The position numbers were made by a program, and so were the translations under genes. A DNA stretch of 64,000 nucleotides. It comes from Variovorax saccharolyticus (GTDB lineage Bacteria; Pseudomonadota; Gammaproteobacteria; Burkholderiales; Burkholderiaceae_C). The DNA is taken from assembly GCF_030316765.1 (NCBI RefSeq), contig NZ_JASZYT010000011.1:62001-126000 (forward strand), written 5' to 3'. Under the pieces are notes generated by a model, which made no database searches, was not told the DNA's origin, and saw only the letters and a program-made list of their open reading frames with translations. Below, piece by piece: positions 27,425-35,302 of the stretch (position 1 is its first letter; each line of letters starts with the position of its first letter).

Positions 27425-28849
27425 TCACAAGTTGAAGATCTTGCCGGGATTCATGATGTTCTTCGGATCGAGCGCGCGCTTGATCGTGCGCATCATGTCG
27501 ACCGCGCCGGCGCCGGCCTCGGTCACCAGGAAGCCCATCTTGTGCAGGCCGACGCCGTGTTCGCCGGTGCATGTGCCTTCGAGCGCCAGCGCGCGCGACA
27601 CCAGCGCATGGTTGAGCTTCTCGGCGGTCACGCGCTCTTCGGGGATGTTCGGGTCGAGCAGATAGCCGAAGTGGAAGTTGCCGTCGCCCACGTGCCCGAC
27701 CAGGAAGTAGGGGATGCCGCTGGCGTCCGCCTCGGCCACGGATTCGAGCAGGCAGTCGGCCAGCCGCGAGATCGGCACGCAGGTGTCGGTGGAGATCACC
27801 CGGCAGCCCGGCCGCGACTGAACGGCCGCGAAGTAGCTGTTGTGGCGCGCGGTCCAGAGGCGGGTGCGCTCCTCGGGCGTGCTGGCCCATTCGAAGGCCT
27901 TGCCGCCATGGCCGCTCGCCAGCTCCTGCACCGTCTCGGCCTGCTCCTTTACGCCGGCCGGCGAGCCGTGGAACTCCATCAGCAGCATCGGCTCCTCGCG
28001 CAGGCCCAGCTTGGCGTAGGCGTTGACCATCCGCACCGTGTTGACGTCGATCAGCTCGACCCGCGCGATCGGCACGCCCAGCTGGATGACCTCGATCGTG
28101 GTGCGCACCGCGGCCTCGATGCTCGGGAACGAGCAGATCGCCGCCGACACCGCCTCGGGCAGCGGGTAGATCCGCAGCGTGACCTCGGTGATCACGCCCA
28201 GGGTGCCTTCGCTGCCGACGATGAGCCGCGTGAGGTCGTAGCCGGCCGAGGACTTCTTGGCCCGCGTCCCGGTGCGGATCACTTCGCCGCTGGCCGTGAC
28301 CACCTCGAGCGCCAGCACGTTCTCGCGCATGGTGCCGTAGCGGACCGCGTTGGTGCCGCTGGCGCGCGTGGCCGCCATGCCGCCGATCGAGGCGTCGGCG
28401 CCCGGATCGATCGGGAAGAAAAGGCCGGTGCTCTTGATCTCGTCGTTGAGCTGCTTGCGCGTGACGCCGGGCTGCACGGTCACCGTGAGGTCGTCGGCGT
28501 TGATCGACAGCACGCGGTTCATGCGGCTGACGTCGATGCTGATGCCACCCTGCACCGCCAGCAGGTGGCCCTCGAGCGAGGAGCCGACGCCGAACGGGAT
28601 CACCGGCACGCTGTGCTCGGCCGCGAGCCTGACCGCATCGGCGACGTCGCCGGTGCTCTCGGCGAAGACGACCGCCGAGGGCGGCGGCGCGTCGAAGGAG
28701 GATTCGTCGCGGCCGTGCTGCGTGCGCACCGCCAGTGCGGTCGAGCAGCGCTCGCCGAAGCGGGCCTTCAGGGCGGCGATCAGTGCGTCGGGCACGGCGC
28801 GCAGCGCGATCTCGGGCGTAAGGTGGGAGGGAGCGGTGGGGGCGTTCAT
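27425..28849 (-). CDS. FAD-linked D-lactate/glycolate dehydrogenase (Dld/GlcD type)
   Basis: Flavoenzyme of 474 residues that oxidises a 2-hydroxy acid and passes electrons to the respiratory chain. The FAD-binding domain has PVIPFGVGSSLEGHLLAVQG, GADASIGGMAATRASGTNA and IVGSEGTLGVITEVTLRIYP. The C-terminal domain has FLVGHVGDGNFHFGYLLDP, GTCTGEHGVGLHKMGFL and LDPKNIMNPGKIFNL, as in cytochrome D-lactate dehydrogenase. D-lactate is the likelier substrate over glycolate because glcE/glcF are not adjacent. It is divergent from the adenosyltransferase gene with 68 bases between. Confidence 0.9.
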   Translation of the reverse strand: MNAPTAPSHLTPEIALRAVPDALIAALKARFGERCSTALAVRTQHGRDESSFDAPPPSAVVFAESTGDVADAVRLAAEHSVPVIPFGVGSSLEGHLLAVQGGISIDVSRMNRVLSINADDLTVTVQPGVTRKQLNDEIKSTGLFFPIDPGADASIGGMAATRASGTNAVRYGTMRENVLALEVVTASGEVIRTGTRAKKSSAGYDLTRLIVGSEGTLGVITEVTLRIYPLPEAVSAAICSFPSIEAAVRTTIEVIQLGVPIARVELIDVNTVRMVNAYAKLGLREEPMLLMEFHGSPAGVKEQAETVQELASGHGGKAFEWASTPEERTRLWTARHNSYFAAVQSRPGCRVISTDTCVPISRLADCLLESVAEADASGIPYFLVGHVGDGNFHFGYLLDPNIPEERVTAEKLNHALVSRALALEGTCTGEHGVGLHKMGFLVTEAGAGAVDMMRTIKRALDPKNIMNPGKIFNL

Positions 28850-28917
28850 GGGGCGCGGTCTCCTGAAGGGTCTAACATTCTACGAACCGCACCTCCAACC
28901 CGCACGAGAGACCACCC

Positions 28918-29493
28918 ATGGGCAACCGCCTGACACAGATCGCAACCCGCACCGGCGACGACGGCAGCACCGGCCTCGGCGACAACACCCGCGTCCCCAA
29001 GGACCACCTGCGCGTGCACGCGATGGGCGACGTCGACGAACTCAACTCGCACATCGGCGTGCTGCTCTGCGAGCCGATGCCGGCCGCGGTGCGCGAGCTG
29101 CTGGTCGATATCCAGCACCAGCTCTTCAACCTCGGCGGCGAGCTGTCGATGCCGGGCTACACGCTGCTCAAGGCCGAGGCCCTGCTGCAGCTCGACAATG
29201 CGCTGGCCGAGCACAATTCGGCCCTGCCGCGGCTGGCCGAGTTCATCCTGCCCGCGGGCACGCGCGCCGCCTCGCAGGCGCATGTCTGCCGCACGGTGGC
29301 GCGGCGCGCCGAGCGCGCGGTGGTGGCGCTCGGCGCGCAAGCGCAGATCAACGCCGCGCCGCGGCACTATCTCAACCGCCTGAGCGACCTGATGTTCGTG
29401 CTGGCGCGGGTGCTGAACCGCGTCGATGGCGGCGACGACGTCTATTGGAAGAGCGAGAGGATGGCCCGGGCTGCCGCCGAAAGCCGGGACTGA
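28918..29493 (+). CDS. PduO-type ATP:cob(I)alamin adenosyltransferase
   Basis: Cytoplasmic enzyme of 191 residues that makes adenosylcobalamin from cob(I)alamin and ATP. The N-terminal ATP loop reads TRTGDDGSTGLGDNTRVPK and is followed by AMGDVDELNSHIG; the C-terminal signature is VCRTVARRAERAVVAL and YLNRLSDLMFVLAR. Length matches the PduO/MMAB family. No B12 biosynthesis or B12-dependent mutase genes are seen nearby. Confidence 0.94.
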   Translation: MGNRLTQIATRTGDDGSTGLGDNTRVPKDHLRVHAMGDVDELNSHIGVLLCEPMPAAVRELLVDIQHQLFNLGGELSMPGYTLLKAEALLQLDNALAEHNSALPRLAEFILPAGTRAASQAHVCRTVARRAERAVVALGAQAQINAAPRHYLNRLSDLMFVLARVLNRVDGGDDVYWKSERMARAAAESRD

Positions 29494-29520
29494 ACGCCAG
29501 ACACCAAGGAAATCGAACCC

Positions 29521-29859
29521 ATGTCCCTGAACCCGAAGACCCCCGCTGCGCGCCTGCTCTGCGCAGCCTGCGCCCTGGCGGGCGCCATCGCCGCACTGCC
29601 CATCTCCGCGCAGGGTGCGGAAAGCCGGGCGACAGTCAAAGACAGCAAGGTGCTGAACGGCATCGAACGTGGAACCGACGCCGCCGGTCGCGGCATCGAG
29701 CGCGGTGCCGATGCGACCCGGCGCGGCGTCGACCACACGGCGGAGCGTGCCAGCGCGCCGGTGCGCCGCTGGGGCGAGGCGCTCGGCCGCAAGATCACGC
29801 CCAAGGCCAGCCACAAGCCGAGTTCGCCAGCGGTCGGACCCCAGGGCAACTCGCCCTGA
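29521..29859 (+). CDS. Small exported protein with ERG/AGRG repeats, function unknown
   Basis: A 112-residue protein with a signal peptide (residues 1-about 31, ending ISAQGAE) and a basic mature region containing a degenerate internal repeat, GIERGTDAAGR then GIERGADATRR then GVDHTAERA. No domain was recognised. It starts 27 bases after the adenosyltransferase stop and is followed by a hairpin terminator. Confidence 0.7.
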   Translation: MSLNPKTPAARLLCAACALAGAIAALPISAQGAESRATVKDSKVLNGIERGTDAAGRGIERGADATRRGVDHTAERASAPVRRWGEALGRKITPKASHKPSSPAVGPQGNSP

Positions 29860-29887
29860 AGCCGGGCCCGGGAACGGCCCGGGCTTT
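29859..29887 (+). terminator. Probable intrinsic terminator
   Basis: Stem AAGCC-GGGCC pairs with GGCCCGGGCTT (one bulge), then a short T-run (TTTA). It begins at the stop codon of the small exported protein gene. Confidence 0.6.
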
Positions 29888-29981
29888 ACCTTGCTTCACG
29901 TGCCGCGCACATGCGTCGGGGACGCGCGTTACATGCGCCGCCCACACTGGACTCCTCATCAACGCAGAAGGAGTTCCGAAA

Positions 29982-30494
29982 ATGATCCACACAAAGAGCA
30001 TGGCCGTTGCCGCCGCAGCGCTCGCGATGTGCATGGCGGGAAGCGCCTTCGCGCAGGATTCCAGGTTCGACCGCGGCGACCGCTTCTCGCCGCAGCAGCA
30101 GCAACAGCAGCGCCATGAAGGTGCGGCGGGCCCCGAGCGCGGACGCCCCGACGGCCGTGCCGATCAGCGGGGCGACTATCGTGGCGACTACCGCAGCGAT
30201 TACCGCGGCGATCACCGCAGCGACCATCGTGCCGACTACCGCCCGGGCTATCGCCCCGACTACCGTCCGGGTCGCCAGTTCGACCATCGCGGCCATCCCA
30301 ACCCGCATGCCGAGTGGCGCCGCGGCGGCCGCGTGCCGGCCGAATACCGTGGTCACCAGTACGTCGTGAACGACTGGCGCGGGCACCACCTGCAGCAGCC
30401 GCAACGCGGCTACCAGTGGGTCGGCGTGGGTGGCGACTTCGTGCTGGCTGCCGTCGCGACCGGCCTGATCGCGCAGATCATCGTCGGCCAGTAA
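29982..30494 (+). CDS. RcnB-family periplasmic protein with Asp-Tyr-Arg repeats
   Basis: A 170-residue exported protein. The signal peptide is MIHTKSMAVAAAALAMCMAG with cleavage after AFA. Residues about 55-95 form a degenerate tandem repeat of D-Y/H-R-G/S/P units. The C-terminal RcnB domain reads VPAEYRGHQYVVNDWRGH then GYQWVGVGGDFVLAAVATG. RcnB in E. coli affects nickel/cobalt balance; for this large family the role is mostly unknown. A ribosome site AGAAGGAG lies upstream. No rcnA is adjacent. Confidence 0.82.
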   Translation: MIHTKSMAVAAAALAMCMAGSAFAQDSRFDRGDRFSPQQQQQQRHEGAAGPERGRPDGRADQRGDYRGDYRSDYRGDHRSDHRADYRPGYRPDYRPGRQFDHRGHPNPHAEWRRGGRVPAEYRGHQYVVNDWRGHHLQQPQRGYQWVGVGGDFVLAAVATGLIAQIIVGQ

Positions 30495-30506
30495 GGACGG
30501 CGGGGC

Positions 30507-30752
30507 TCAGGCTGCGGAGGGCGCGAGCTGGGCGCAGACGTTGCGCCCGGTGATCGTGAGCCGCAGCCCGCCGCCGTGCCACTCGAGCCAGTTGAGGCGC
30601 ACGTAGGCATCGATGTCGCTGTCGTCGATGCGGTCGGCCTGGTGGTTCTGCAAGTGGCCGACCGTGCCGGGAAGCGCCTGCCGGAGCCGTTCGCGGGTGG
30701 CGGCTTCGGCTTCCGCCCGGGCGGAGATGCGCGTCTGAGAATTCGATGCCAT
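30507..30752 (-). CDS. Small hypothetical protein
   Basis: An 81-residue cytoplasmic protein (MASNSQTRISARAEAEAATR...) with a charged helical N-terminus and a C-terminal part LEWHGGGLRLTITGRNVC that suggests a small winged-helix or beta-hairpin fold. ATG 30752 is preferred over a TTG five codons upstream. It converges with the RcnB-like gene. No family was recognised. Confidence 0.6.
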   Translation of the reverse strand: MASNSQTRISARAEAEAATRERLRQALPGTVGHLQNHQADRIDDSDIDAYVRLNWLEWHGGGLRLTITGRNVCAQLAPSAA

Positions 30753-30867
30753 GCGGGTTCGATCCAATCGCTGAGGAATCGCATCAATGTACGCTTCCTG
30801 GGCGATCCGTCACGGACCTATTTCTCGTTATTGCGCAGGACAAACACCGATTCCGCCCGGCGGTGTC

Positions 30868-31359
30868 TCATTTTTTCGGTTGCAGCAGCTTGCTGACCTC
30901 GTCGACGTTGTCGCGAATGCGCTGGCGAACGACGTCGAAGGCGTCGGCCTGCGACTTCGCGGCCATCTCGGACAGTTCGCGGATGTCGTCCAGCGCCTGC
31001 TTGAAGGCCGCCTTGCCCATGGCGTCGAGCTTCGCGAGGCCTTCGCGCGGGTCGCCGCCCGGCAAGCTCTTCACGGTGCCCTGCCATTCCTCGATCGAGG
31101 ACTTGAGCATCTCGGTCTGCCGCTGCACCACGGCCTGCAAGCCCTGATAGGACTTCTCGTTGGCCTTCACCAGCGCCTGGAGGTCCTTGCGCCCGCTTTC
31201 GACGATGGCGCCCGCGGCACCTGCCAGCGGCAGGTCCTGCAGCCGCTCGGCCATGCCCTTGAGCGGCTTGATGAAGGCGTCCTGGACATCGGCCGGCGTG
31301 GGGATGCCCCCAGCGCGGGGCTTCTTGGCGGCGGTGGTGCTCGTCTTGCTGGTGGCCAT
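30868..31359 (-). CDS. Phasin-like (PHA granule-associated) protein
   Basis: A 163-residue, largely helical protein with a Lys/Thr-rich N-terminus, then PADVQDAFIKPLKGMAERLQ and a long amphipathic region that includes SSIEEWQGTVKSLPGGDPREG and MAAKSQADAFDVVRQRIRDN. The pattern and length fit phasins, which coat polyhydroxyalkanoate granules. No PHA synthase gene is in the window. Single gene; an RBS-like GGAGAAAG lies upstream on this strand. Confidence 0.75.
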   Translation of the reverse strand: MATSKTSTTAAKKPRAGGIPTPADVQDAFIKPLKGMAERLQDLPLAGAAGAIVESGRKDLQALVKANEKSYQGLQAVVQRQTEMLKSSIEEWQGTVKSLPGGDPREGLAKLDAMGKAAFKQALDDIRELSEMAAKSQADAFDVVRQRIRDNVDEVSKLLQPKK

Positions 31360-31432
31360 GTGCGCTTTCTCCAGATTTGAGGTTGGGCCGCCACGATACG
31401 CCCTGAAGGGGGTTTCATGAAAGCCCCGCGAA

Positions 31433-31885
31433 CTACTTGACGAGCTTGATCGTGCCCTTCATGAGCCCGGAGTGCCCCGGGAAGGAGCAGATGTAGGCGT
31501 AGCTGCCGCCGGCGGCGAGCTTGGCCGGGGAGAAGCTGACGCTGTCGCTTTCGCCGCCGCCGATGATCCGGGTGTGGGCCACGACGCGCGCATCGCCGGC
31601 CTTGACGTAGTCCTGCGGCAGGCCGGCGGCGATGCCGTCGGTGGCGATCGCCTGCATGTCGGCGGCCTTGCCGAGCACCCAGTTGTGGCCCATGGCCTGC
31701 TTGGGCAGCTTGCCGCTGTGCTTGAGCTTGACCGTGAACTCCTTGCAGCTCTGGCTCACCTCGATCACGGGCTTGTTGAACTGCATGGCGTCGTTGCCCT
31801 CGATCTCGACCGCGCATTCGGCGGCGAGGACAGGGGCGCAGGCGAAGGCCAGCACGGTGAGGGCGGCGAGACGGCGATGAAGCAT
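31433..31885 (-). CDS. azu: Azurin (periplasmic blue copper electron carrier)
   Basis: A 150-residue cupredoxin with a 21-residue signal peptide; the mature protein starts AECAVEIEG. All type 1 copper ligands fall at classical azurin positions in mature numbering: His46 (GHNW), Cys112 and His117 (CSFPGH), Met121. The disulfide pair Cys3/Cys26 is also present. Azurin carries electrons to nitrite reductase or cytochrome oxidase. ATG 31885 is used; an ATG three codons upstream is possible. An FNR-type box about 90 bases upstream, with a GACAAT hexamer at 31946-31951, suggests anaerobic induction. Confidence 0.95.
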   Translation of the reverse strand: MLHRRLAALTVLAFACAPVLAAECAVEIEGNDAMQFNKPVIEVSQSCKEFTVKLKHSGKLPKQAMGHNWVLGKAADMQAIATDGIAAGLPQDYVKAGDARVVAHTRIIGGGESDSVSFSPAKLAAGGSYAYICSFPGHSGLMKGTIKLVK

Positions 31886-31972
31886 TGAAGGCATCCAGGG
31901 TAGGTAAACACAGGTGCGCCGCACACCTCGTGCAGCGCGAAGCCGATTGTCCAAGCTGCGGGCAGGGCTTCC

Positions 31973-31986
31973 ATGACCTGGATCAA
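31973..31986. promoter_or_regulatory. FNR-type box shared by azurin and ompW
   Basis: ATGACCTGGATCAA matches TTGAY-N4-RTCAA with one mismatch. On the minus strand GACAAT lies 21 bases away, toward azurin. On the plus strand GACACT lies 23 bases away, toward ompW. Both spacings are near class II FNR promoter geometry. Confidence 0.65.
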
Positions 31987-32068
31987 GGACGCGCGCTCGA
32001 CGCGCGTTCGACACTGCCTGCAGTGCCGACCTTCGTGCGTCGGCCATCACTGGAGAAGCAGAAAACAA

Positions 32069-32725
32069 ATGGCAAGCAGCAATCTCGTGCGCGCATTGAT
32101 CGGCGCCGCCCTCGGCGCCTCGTGCGCCCTCCCGGCAACGGCCCAGGAAGACCAGGGCAACTGGCTCGTGCGTGCCCGCGTCGTGCGCATCGACACGGCC
32201 AACAAGTCCGATCCGATTCCCTCGCTGGCGGTGCCGGCCGATGCGATCACGGTCAACGACAAGACCATTCCCGAGATCGACATCAGCTACTTCTTCACGC
32301 CGAACATCGCCGCCGAGCTGGTGCTGACCGTGCCGCAGAAGCAGACCGTGACCGTGCAGCAGAGCGCGCTCGGCGGGCCCGTCGACATCGGCACCTTCAA
32401 GCAGCTGCCGCCGACGCTGATGCTGCAATACCACTTCCTGCCGACGGCCAAGGTCCGGCCGTATGTGGGCGCCGGCCTCAACTACACGCGCATCAGCTCG
32501 GTGAAGCTCGCGGTGCCCACCGTGGGCCGCCTCGATCTCGAGAACAGCAGCTTCGGCTTCGCGGTCGGCGGCGGCGTGGACATCGAGATCGCCAGGAACG
32601 TGTTCCTGAACTTCGACATCAAGAAGGTGCAGATCCGCTCCGACGTCAGCCACCTGGGCCAGACGCTGTCGACCGTGAAGATCGACCCCTGGCTGTTCGG
32701 CGCCGGCGTGGGATACCGCTTCTGA
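32069..32725 (+). CDS. ompW: OmpW-family outer-membrane beta-barrel protein
   Basis: A 218-residue protein with signal peptide (ALIGAALGASCALPATAQ) and an eight-stranded barrel pattern. Family blocks include WLVRARVVRIDT, PEIDISYFFTPNIAAELVL, PYVGAGLNYTRIS and the C-terminal GAGVGYRF ending in Phe, the outer-membrane insertion signal. OmpW forms a narrow hydrophobic channel and is FNR-regulated in several bacteria. ATG 32069 is chosen because it begins the signal peptide; an in-frame ATG at 31973 lies inside the FNR-type box. Confidence 0.92.
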   Translation: MASSNLVRALIGAALGASCALPATAQEDQGNWLVRARVVRIDTANKSDPIPSLAVPADAITVNDKTIPEIDISYFFTPNIAAELVLTVPQKQTVTVQQSALGGPVDIGTFKQLPPTLMLQYHFLPTAKVRPYVGAGLNYTRISSVKLAVPTVGRLDLENSSFGFAVGGGVDIEIARNVFLNFDIKKVQIRSDVSHLGQTLSTVKIDPWLFGAGVGYRF

Positions 32726-32732
32726 CCTCCTC

Positions 32733-32746
32733 TTGATCTGGGTCAA
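32733..32746 (+). promoter_or_regulatory. FNR box upstream of the copper ATPase operon
   Basis: TTGATCTGGGTCAA is a full match to the FNR/ANR consensus. TAGCCT follows after 21 bases, giving a class II promoter whose start would fall near 32780, the first possible ATG of the ATPase gene. Confidence 0.85.
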
Positions 32747-32779
32747 GGGGCATCCTGCCGCGCCCGCTAGCCTCGGGGC

Positions 32780-35098
32780 ATGGAAGCTGCGCTCCCTTCG
32801 CCCTCGTCGGCCATGAACCTGTCTGCCGCGCCGCAGTCGGCCTGGTCGCTGCTCGACGACCCGGCCGAGTGGCCCGGCTTCGGACGCGCGCTCGACGACG
32901 GCGATGCCACCGGCCGCTGGGAGTCGCAGGCGGTGGTCGAGGGCATGCATTGCGCGGCCTGCGCCTTCACGGTCGAGGCGGCGCTGCGGCAGGTGCCGGG
33001 CGTGCTCTCGGCCGAAGTCAATGCGGCCAGCCGGCGGGCCCGGGTGGTCTGGTCGGCCGCGGCCGTCAAGCCCTCACGCTGGTTCGCCGCCTCGGAGTCC
33101 GCGGGCTACCGCCTGGTGCCCGCGGCCGACATGCTGGCCAGCGCGCGGCGCGCACGCGAGTCGCGGCTCGCGCTCTGGCGCTGGCTGGTGGCGGGCTTGT
33201 GCATGATGCAGGTCATGATGTACGCCTATCCGGCCTACATCGCGCAGCCCGGCGACATGACGCCCGATGCCGCCCAGCTGCTGCGCTGGGCCTCGTGGGT
33301 GCTGACCTTGCCGGTGCTGCTGTTCTCCTGCGGCCCCTTCTTTCGCAGCGCCTGGCGCGACCTGCGGCAGCGCCGCATCGGCATGGACCTGCCGGTGGCG
33401 CTCGGCATCGCGATCACCTTCGTCGTCAGCACCGCGGCCACCTTCGATCCCGGGGGACCGCTCGGGCATGAGCTGTATCTCGATTCGCTCACGATGTTCG
33501 TGTTCTTCCTGCTGACCGGCCGCTGGCTCGAGGCGCGGCTGCGCGACCGCACCGCCGGCGCGCTCGATGCCCTGATGAACCGCCTGCCCGACAGCGTGCT
33601 GCGGCGCAACGCCACGGGCGAGTTCGAGCGCGTCGCGCTGCGGCGGCTTGCCGTCGGCGACATCCTGCGGGTGCTGCCGGGCGAGGCCTTCCCGGCCGAT
33701 GGCCGCGTGATCGCGGGCGACACCGCGGCCGACGAGGCGCTGATCACCGGCGAGTCCAGCCCGGTCCCGCGCCCCTGCGGATCGCGCGTGCTGGCGGGCA
33801 GCCATAACGTTGGCGCGATGGCGGAGGTGCGGGTCGAGGCGCTCGGCCCGGACACCCGCTTCGCGCAGATCGTCGCCCTGATGGAAAGCGCCTCGCTTGA
33901 GAAGCCGAGGCTCGCGAAGCTGGCCGATCGCGCGGCCCGGCCTTTCCTGCTCGCGGTGCTGGCCGCGGCGGCGGCGGCGGGCGCCTTCTGGTGGCAGATC
34001 GACCCGGGCAAGGCGCTGATGGTCGCGGTGGCGGTGCTGATCGTGACCTGTCCCTGTGCGCTGTCGCTGGCGACGCCGGCGGCGATGCTCGCGAGCGCGG
34101 GCACGCTGGCGCGCGGCGGCGTGCTGGTGCGCAACCTGCAGGCGCTGGAGGCGCTGGCCGCGGTCGACACGGTGGTGTTCGACAAGACCGGCACGCTGAC
34201 CCGCGACACGCCGCGCCTGGACCGCGTCTACAGCCGCCAGGGCGTGCGGCCGGGCGATGCGGTCGAGCTCGCGGCCGCACTGGCGGCGCAGTCGCTGCAT
34301 CCGGCGTCGCGGGCGCTGGTGCAGGCCTGGCGCGACCAGCACCGGAGCGCGCCCGGCTGGACGCTGGTGCGGCTCGCCGAGCGCGCCGGAGAGGGCCTCG
34401 AAGGCCAGCTGTGCAGGCATGCCGCCGGGCCGCTGCGCGAGCTGCGCCTCGGCTCGGCCGCGTTCTGCGGCGTGGCACCGCTGCGGGCGGAGGCGGCCCA
34501 GGTCTATCTCTGCGACGGCCAGGGCTGGGTGGCGAGCTTCGTGCTGGCCGAAGACCTGCGCGCGGACGCCGCTGCTGCCGTCGCCGAACTGGACGCGCAG
34601 GGCCAGTCGGTCTGGCTGCTGTCGGGCGACAGCGGTGCCGCGGCGCGCGAGGTGGCGCGGCGCGCCGGCATCGGCATGGCGCTCGGCGATTGCACGCCCG
34701 AAGAGAAACTGCGCCGGCTGCAGGACCTGCAGTCCCAGGGCCGCGCCGTGGCGATGGTGGGGGACGGCCTCAACGACGGGCCGGTGCTGGCGCATGCGCA
34801 CGCCTCCTTCGCCTTCGGCCGCGCCGTGCCGCTGGCGCGCGCCAACGCCGACTTCGTGGTGCTCGCCGATTCGCTCGGCGTCGTTCCCGAGGCCATCGCG
34901 CAGGCGCGGCGGACCTTGCGGGTGGTGCGGCAGAACCTGTGGTGGGCGGCCGGCTACAACGCGCTGTGCGTGCCGCTGGCGATCGCCGGCTGGCTGCCGC
35001 CGTGGCTCGCGGGCCTCGGCATGGCCGCGAGCTCGCTGGCCGTGGTGCTCAACGCGGCGCGGCTGGCCGCCCGGCCGCTGCGGGCGGAGGCCGCCTGA
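32780..35098 (+). CDS. ccoI: Copper-translocating P-type ATPase, CcoI/FixI-like
   Basis: Membrane ATPase of 772 residues (or 761 from ATG 32813) that exports copper for cbb3 oxidase assembly. The N-terminal HMA domain has EGMHCAACAFTVEAALRQ. Eight membrane helices are expected. Motifs: TGES, ion channel TCPCALSLATP, phosphorylation DKTGTLT near residue 467 and hinge GDGLNDGPVLAHA near 660. It is followed by ccoS with a one-base overlap and by ccoNOQP, the standard ccoI position. The start is uncertain because the predicted transcription start coincides with the first ATG. Confidence 0.93.
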   Translation: MEAALPSPSSAMNLSAAPQSAWSLLDDPAEWPGFGRALDDGDATGRWESQAVVEGMHCAACAFTVEAALRQVPGVLSAEVNAASRRARVVWSAAAVKPSRWFAASESAGYRLVPAADMLASARRARESRLALWRWLVAGLCMMQVMMYAYPAYIAQPGDMTPDAAQLLRWASWVLTLPVLLFSCGPFFRSAWRDLRQRRIGMDLPVALGIAITFVVSTAATFDPGGPLGHELYLDSLTMFVFFLLTGRWLEARLRDRTAGALDALMNRLPDSVLRRNATGEFERVALRRLAVGDILRVLPGEAFPADGRVIAGDTAADEALITGESSPVPRPCGSRVLAGSHNVGAMAEVRVEALGPDTRFAQIVALMESASLEKPRLAKLADRAARPFLLAVLAAAAAAGAFWWQIDPGKALMVAVAVLIVTCPCALSLATPAAMLASAGTLARGGVLVRNLQALEALAAVDTVVFDKTGTLTRDTPRLDRVYSRQGVRPGDAVELAAALAAQSLHPASRALVQAWRDQHRSAPGWTLVRLAERAGEGLEGQLCRHAAGPLRELRLGSAAFCGVAPLRAEAAQVYLCDGQGWVASFVLAEDLRADAAAAVAELDAQGQSVWLLSGDSGAAAREVARRAGIGMALGDCTPEEKLRRLQDLQSQGRAVAMVGDGLNDGPVLAHAHASFAFGRAVPLARANADFVVLADSLGVVPEAIAQARRTLRVVRQNLWWAAGYNALCVPLAIAGWLPPWLAGLGMAASSLAVVLNAARLAARPLRAEAA

Positions 35099-35235
35099 TG
35101 GACATTCTGTTCCTGCTGATCCCGTTCTCGGTGGTGCTGGTGCTGTTCATCCTCGCCGGTCTCTGGTGGGCGGTGGACCGTGGCCAATTCGACGACGTCG
35201 AAGGCGAAGGCGAGCGCATTCTGCGCAACGATTGA
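35098..35235 (+). CDS. ccoS: cbb3 oxidase assembly protein CcoS
   Basis: A 45-residue single-span membrane protein, start MDILFLLIPFSVVLVLFILA, with the family WWAVDRGQFDDVEGEGERIL tail. CcoS is needed for heme and copper insertion into cbb3 oxidase. It overlaps the ATPase stop by one base (TGATG). Its stop codon lies inside the FNR box that drives ccoN. Confidence 0.95.
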   Translation: MDILFLLIPFSVVLVLFILAGLWWAVDRGQFDDVEGEGERILRND

Positions 35236-35245
35236 CCTGCATCAA
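35232..35245 (+). promoter_or_regulatory. FNR box upstream of ccoN
   Basis: TTGACCTGCATCAA is a full FNR consensus match. GACACT lies 22 bases downstream (35268-35273). It overlaps the last codons of ccoS. Confidence 0.88.
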
Positions 35246-35302
35246 AACCGCGCCCGAACGGCGCCGGGACACTGGGCCTGTTCCATAAAAGAAGGCTCTG
35301 CG

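Noticed and set aside
30061..30300. Tandem DYRG-type codon repeats considered as a mobile repeat
   Set aside because: They stay in frame within one RcnB-like protein and do not recur outside it.
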